DNA of 6,797 nucleotides from Desulfobacteraceae bacterium. GTDB lineage: Bacteria; Desulfobacterota; Desulfobacteria; Desulfobacterales; Desulfobacteraceae. This document shows, in pieces, positions 5,829-6,797 of this stretch. A program made the position numbers and the translations under genes. The stretch spans positions 1 through 6,797 of the forward strand of contig PIVQ01000393.1 in assembly GCA_003354055.1 (NCBI GenBank), read 5' to 3'. The notes below the pieces were generated by a model. It saw only the letters and a program-made list of their open reading frames with translations, did not search any database and was not told where the DNA came from. Numbering within the stretch: position 1 is the stretch's first letter; each line of letters opens with the position of its first letter.

Positions 5829-6797
5829 ATGGAAGAGAACAAACGGCGTAAATTTATTAAGAACGTGGGTGTTGGTGCTGCTGCTGTCGGTGTTGCCGGC
5901 CTTACAGGGGTATTGAGTTCCTGTAAAGGGGAACCCGAAGCCCCGAAGCCGGCTGCAAAAGTCGAAGCTCCCAAGCCGAAAACCATTGAATGGAAAATGG
6001 TTACCACCTGGCCTCCCCATTTCCCCATGTTGGGTGAGGGTGCGGATAATTTTGCCAAATGGGTAGATGAGATGAGCGACGGCAGACTTAAAATTAAAGT
6101 CTATGGCGGCGGTGAACTGGTTCCCCCTCTGGGCGTATTTGATGCAGTCAGTCAGGGTACGGCTGAAATGGGCCATGGCGCATCTTATTATTGGGCGGGT
6201 AAATCTCCGGCCACTCAGTTTTTCGCAGCAGTTCCCTTTGGGTTTAATGCCCAGTCTATGAACGCCTGGCTCTACTCCGGCGGCGGTATGGAACTCTGGG
6301 ATGAGGTATATGCAAAGTTCAACCTCAAACCTTTTGTTGCCGGAAATACCGGTGTTCAGATGGGTGGATGGTTCAACAAAGAAATCAACACCATGGAAGA
6401 CCTTAAGGGCCTGAAAATGAGAATCCCGGGACTTGGCGGCAAGGTCCTTGCCAAGGCAGGCGGAAATGCGGTTCTGGTTGCCGGTGGCGAAATCTACACC
6501 AACCTGGACCGCGGGGTTATTGATGCCACGGAATGGGTCGGTCCCTTCCATGATTTGAAAATGGGTTTTTACAAGGCTGCCAAGTACTATTACTATCCTG
6601 GCTGGCACGAGGCGGGTACCGCTCTGGAAGCCATGGTAAATCTGGATGCCTGGAATAAACTTCCTGATGACCTTAAAGCCATTGTTGAAGCAGCTGCATA
6701 TAAGTGCAACATGTGGATGCTCTCGGAATTTGAAGCCAAAAATAACGGTGCGCTTCAGGAACTGATCACCAAGCACAACGTTCAGCTCAAACAATTC
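5829..6797 (+). CDS. TRAP transporter solute-binding lipoprotein, TakP-like (3' end missing)
   Basis: The frame is open to the right edge; 323 residues are visible of a family that usually runs about 330-370. The N-terminus carries a twin-arginine signal (KRRKFIK, Arg6-Arg7), a hydrophobic Ala/Gly/Val stretch, and a lipobox LSSC with Cys32, so the mature protein should be a folded-exported lipoprotein anchored outside the inner membrane. A Pro/Ala/Lys/Glu linker follows to about residue 50, then the DctP-type binding domain ('EWKMVTTWPP', 'GRLKIKVYGGGELVPP'). Gln177, Arg198 in 'KMRIPGLGGKVL', and Glu235-Trp236 in 'DATEWVGPF' match the spacing of the Gln, Arg, Glu and Trp that bind a 2-oxoacid and sodium in TakP, as I recall that structure. 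An organic acid such as pyruvate or lactate is therefore the likely ligand; this is inference. The DctQ and DctM membrane subunits are expected downstream. A long antisense frame here is a shadow. Confidence 0.92.
   Translation, partial: MEENKRRKFIKNVGVGAAAVGVAGLTGVLSSCKGEPEAPKPAAKVEAPKPKTIEWKMVTTWPPHFPMLGEGADNFAKWVDEMSDGRLKIKVYGGGELVPPLGVFDAVSQGTAEMGHGASYYWAGKSPATQFFAAVPFGFNAQSMNAWLYSGGGMELWDEVYAKFNLKPFVAGNTGVQMGGWFNKEINTMEDLKGLKMRIPGLGGKVLAKAGGNAVLVAGGEIYTNLDRGVIDATEWVGPFHDLKMGFYKAAKYYYYPGWHEAGTALEAMVNLDAWNKLPDDLKAIVEAAAYKCNMWMLSEFEAKNNGALQELITKHNVQLKQF

Noticed and set aside
5781..6794. 337-codon open frame on the - strand opposite the TRAP binding-protein gene
   Set aside because: The + strand encodes a clear TRAP binding protein with signal and ribosome binding site; the reverse frame has no recognisable motifs and runs into the upstream control region.
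1..6797. CRISPR array, tRNA, rRNA or mobile element
   Set aside because: No regularly spaced repeats, cloverleaf-like sequence, rRNA segment, transposase or terminal inverted repeats were seen by reading; nearly all of the window is coding.

Overview
The window looks like a piece of chromosome from an anaerobic, menaquinone-using bacterium. The best guess is a sulfate reducer of the Desulfobacterota (Desulfobacterales type). This rests on the futalosine-type menaquinone genes, the Tat-exported TRAP binding lipoprotein and the general protein style, so it is an inference and not a proven assignment. All convincing genes lie on the + strand. I see no rRNA, tRNA, CRISPR array, insertion sequence or other sign of a mobile element.

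Region 1 (2-5615) is a compact gene string that reads as one operon. It starts with the 3' part of a gene for a coiled-coil, double zinc-ribbon, lysine/arginine-tailed protein. Four genes of the futalosine (MqnA-type) menaquinone pathway follow: mqnE (541-1626), mqnC (1642-2703), an amidohydrolase that is most likely aminodeoxyfutalosine deaminase, mqnX (2700-3881), and mqnA (3871-4701). An EamA/DMT-family membrane transporter (4707-5615) closes the string. Junctions are a 1-nt overlap, a 15-nt gap, a 4-nt ATGA overlap, an 11-nt overlap and a 5-nt gap, so translational coupling is likely.

The pathway order would be: MqnA dehydrates chorismate to 3-enolpyruvyl-benzoate; MqnE joins this to S-adenosylmethionine to give aminodeoxyfutalosine; MqnX deaminates it to futalosine; a futalosine hydrolase (MqnB, not in the window) removes hypoxanthine; MqnC cyclises dehypoxanthine futalosine; MqnD (not in the window) makes 1,4-dihydroxy-6-naphthoate. 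The window therefore holds four of the six early steps.

Region 2 (5616-5828) is a 213-nt intergenic stretch with an unusual number of small dyads and repeats: a 9-bp hairpin, a weak sigma70-like promoter, a 13-nt palindrome at the expected transcription start, a 9-mer repeated 32 nt apart, and two more inverted repeats just before a strong ribosome binding site. It probably separates the operon from the next unit and carries that unit's control sites.

Region 3 (5829-6797, open at the right edge) encodes a TRAP-transporter solute-binding lipoprotein with a twin-arginine signal. Residues resembling the 2-oxoacid/lactate-binding (TakP-like) branch suggest an organic-acid uptake system whose membrane subunits should lie just beyond the window.

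Nothing here is clearly a new system. The points most worth a second look are the zinc-ribbon protein fused by overlap to a menaquinone operon, the terminal DMT transporter, and the dyad-rich leader of the TRAP gene.
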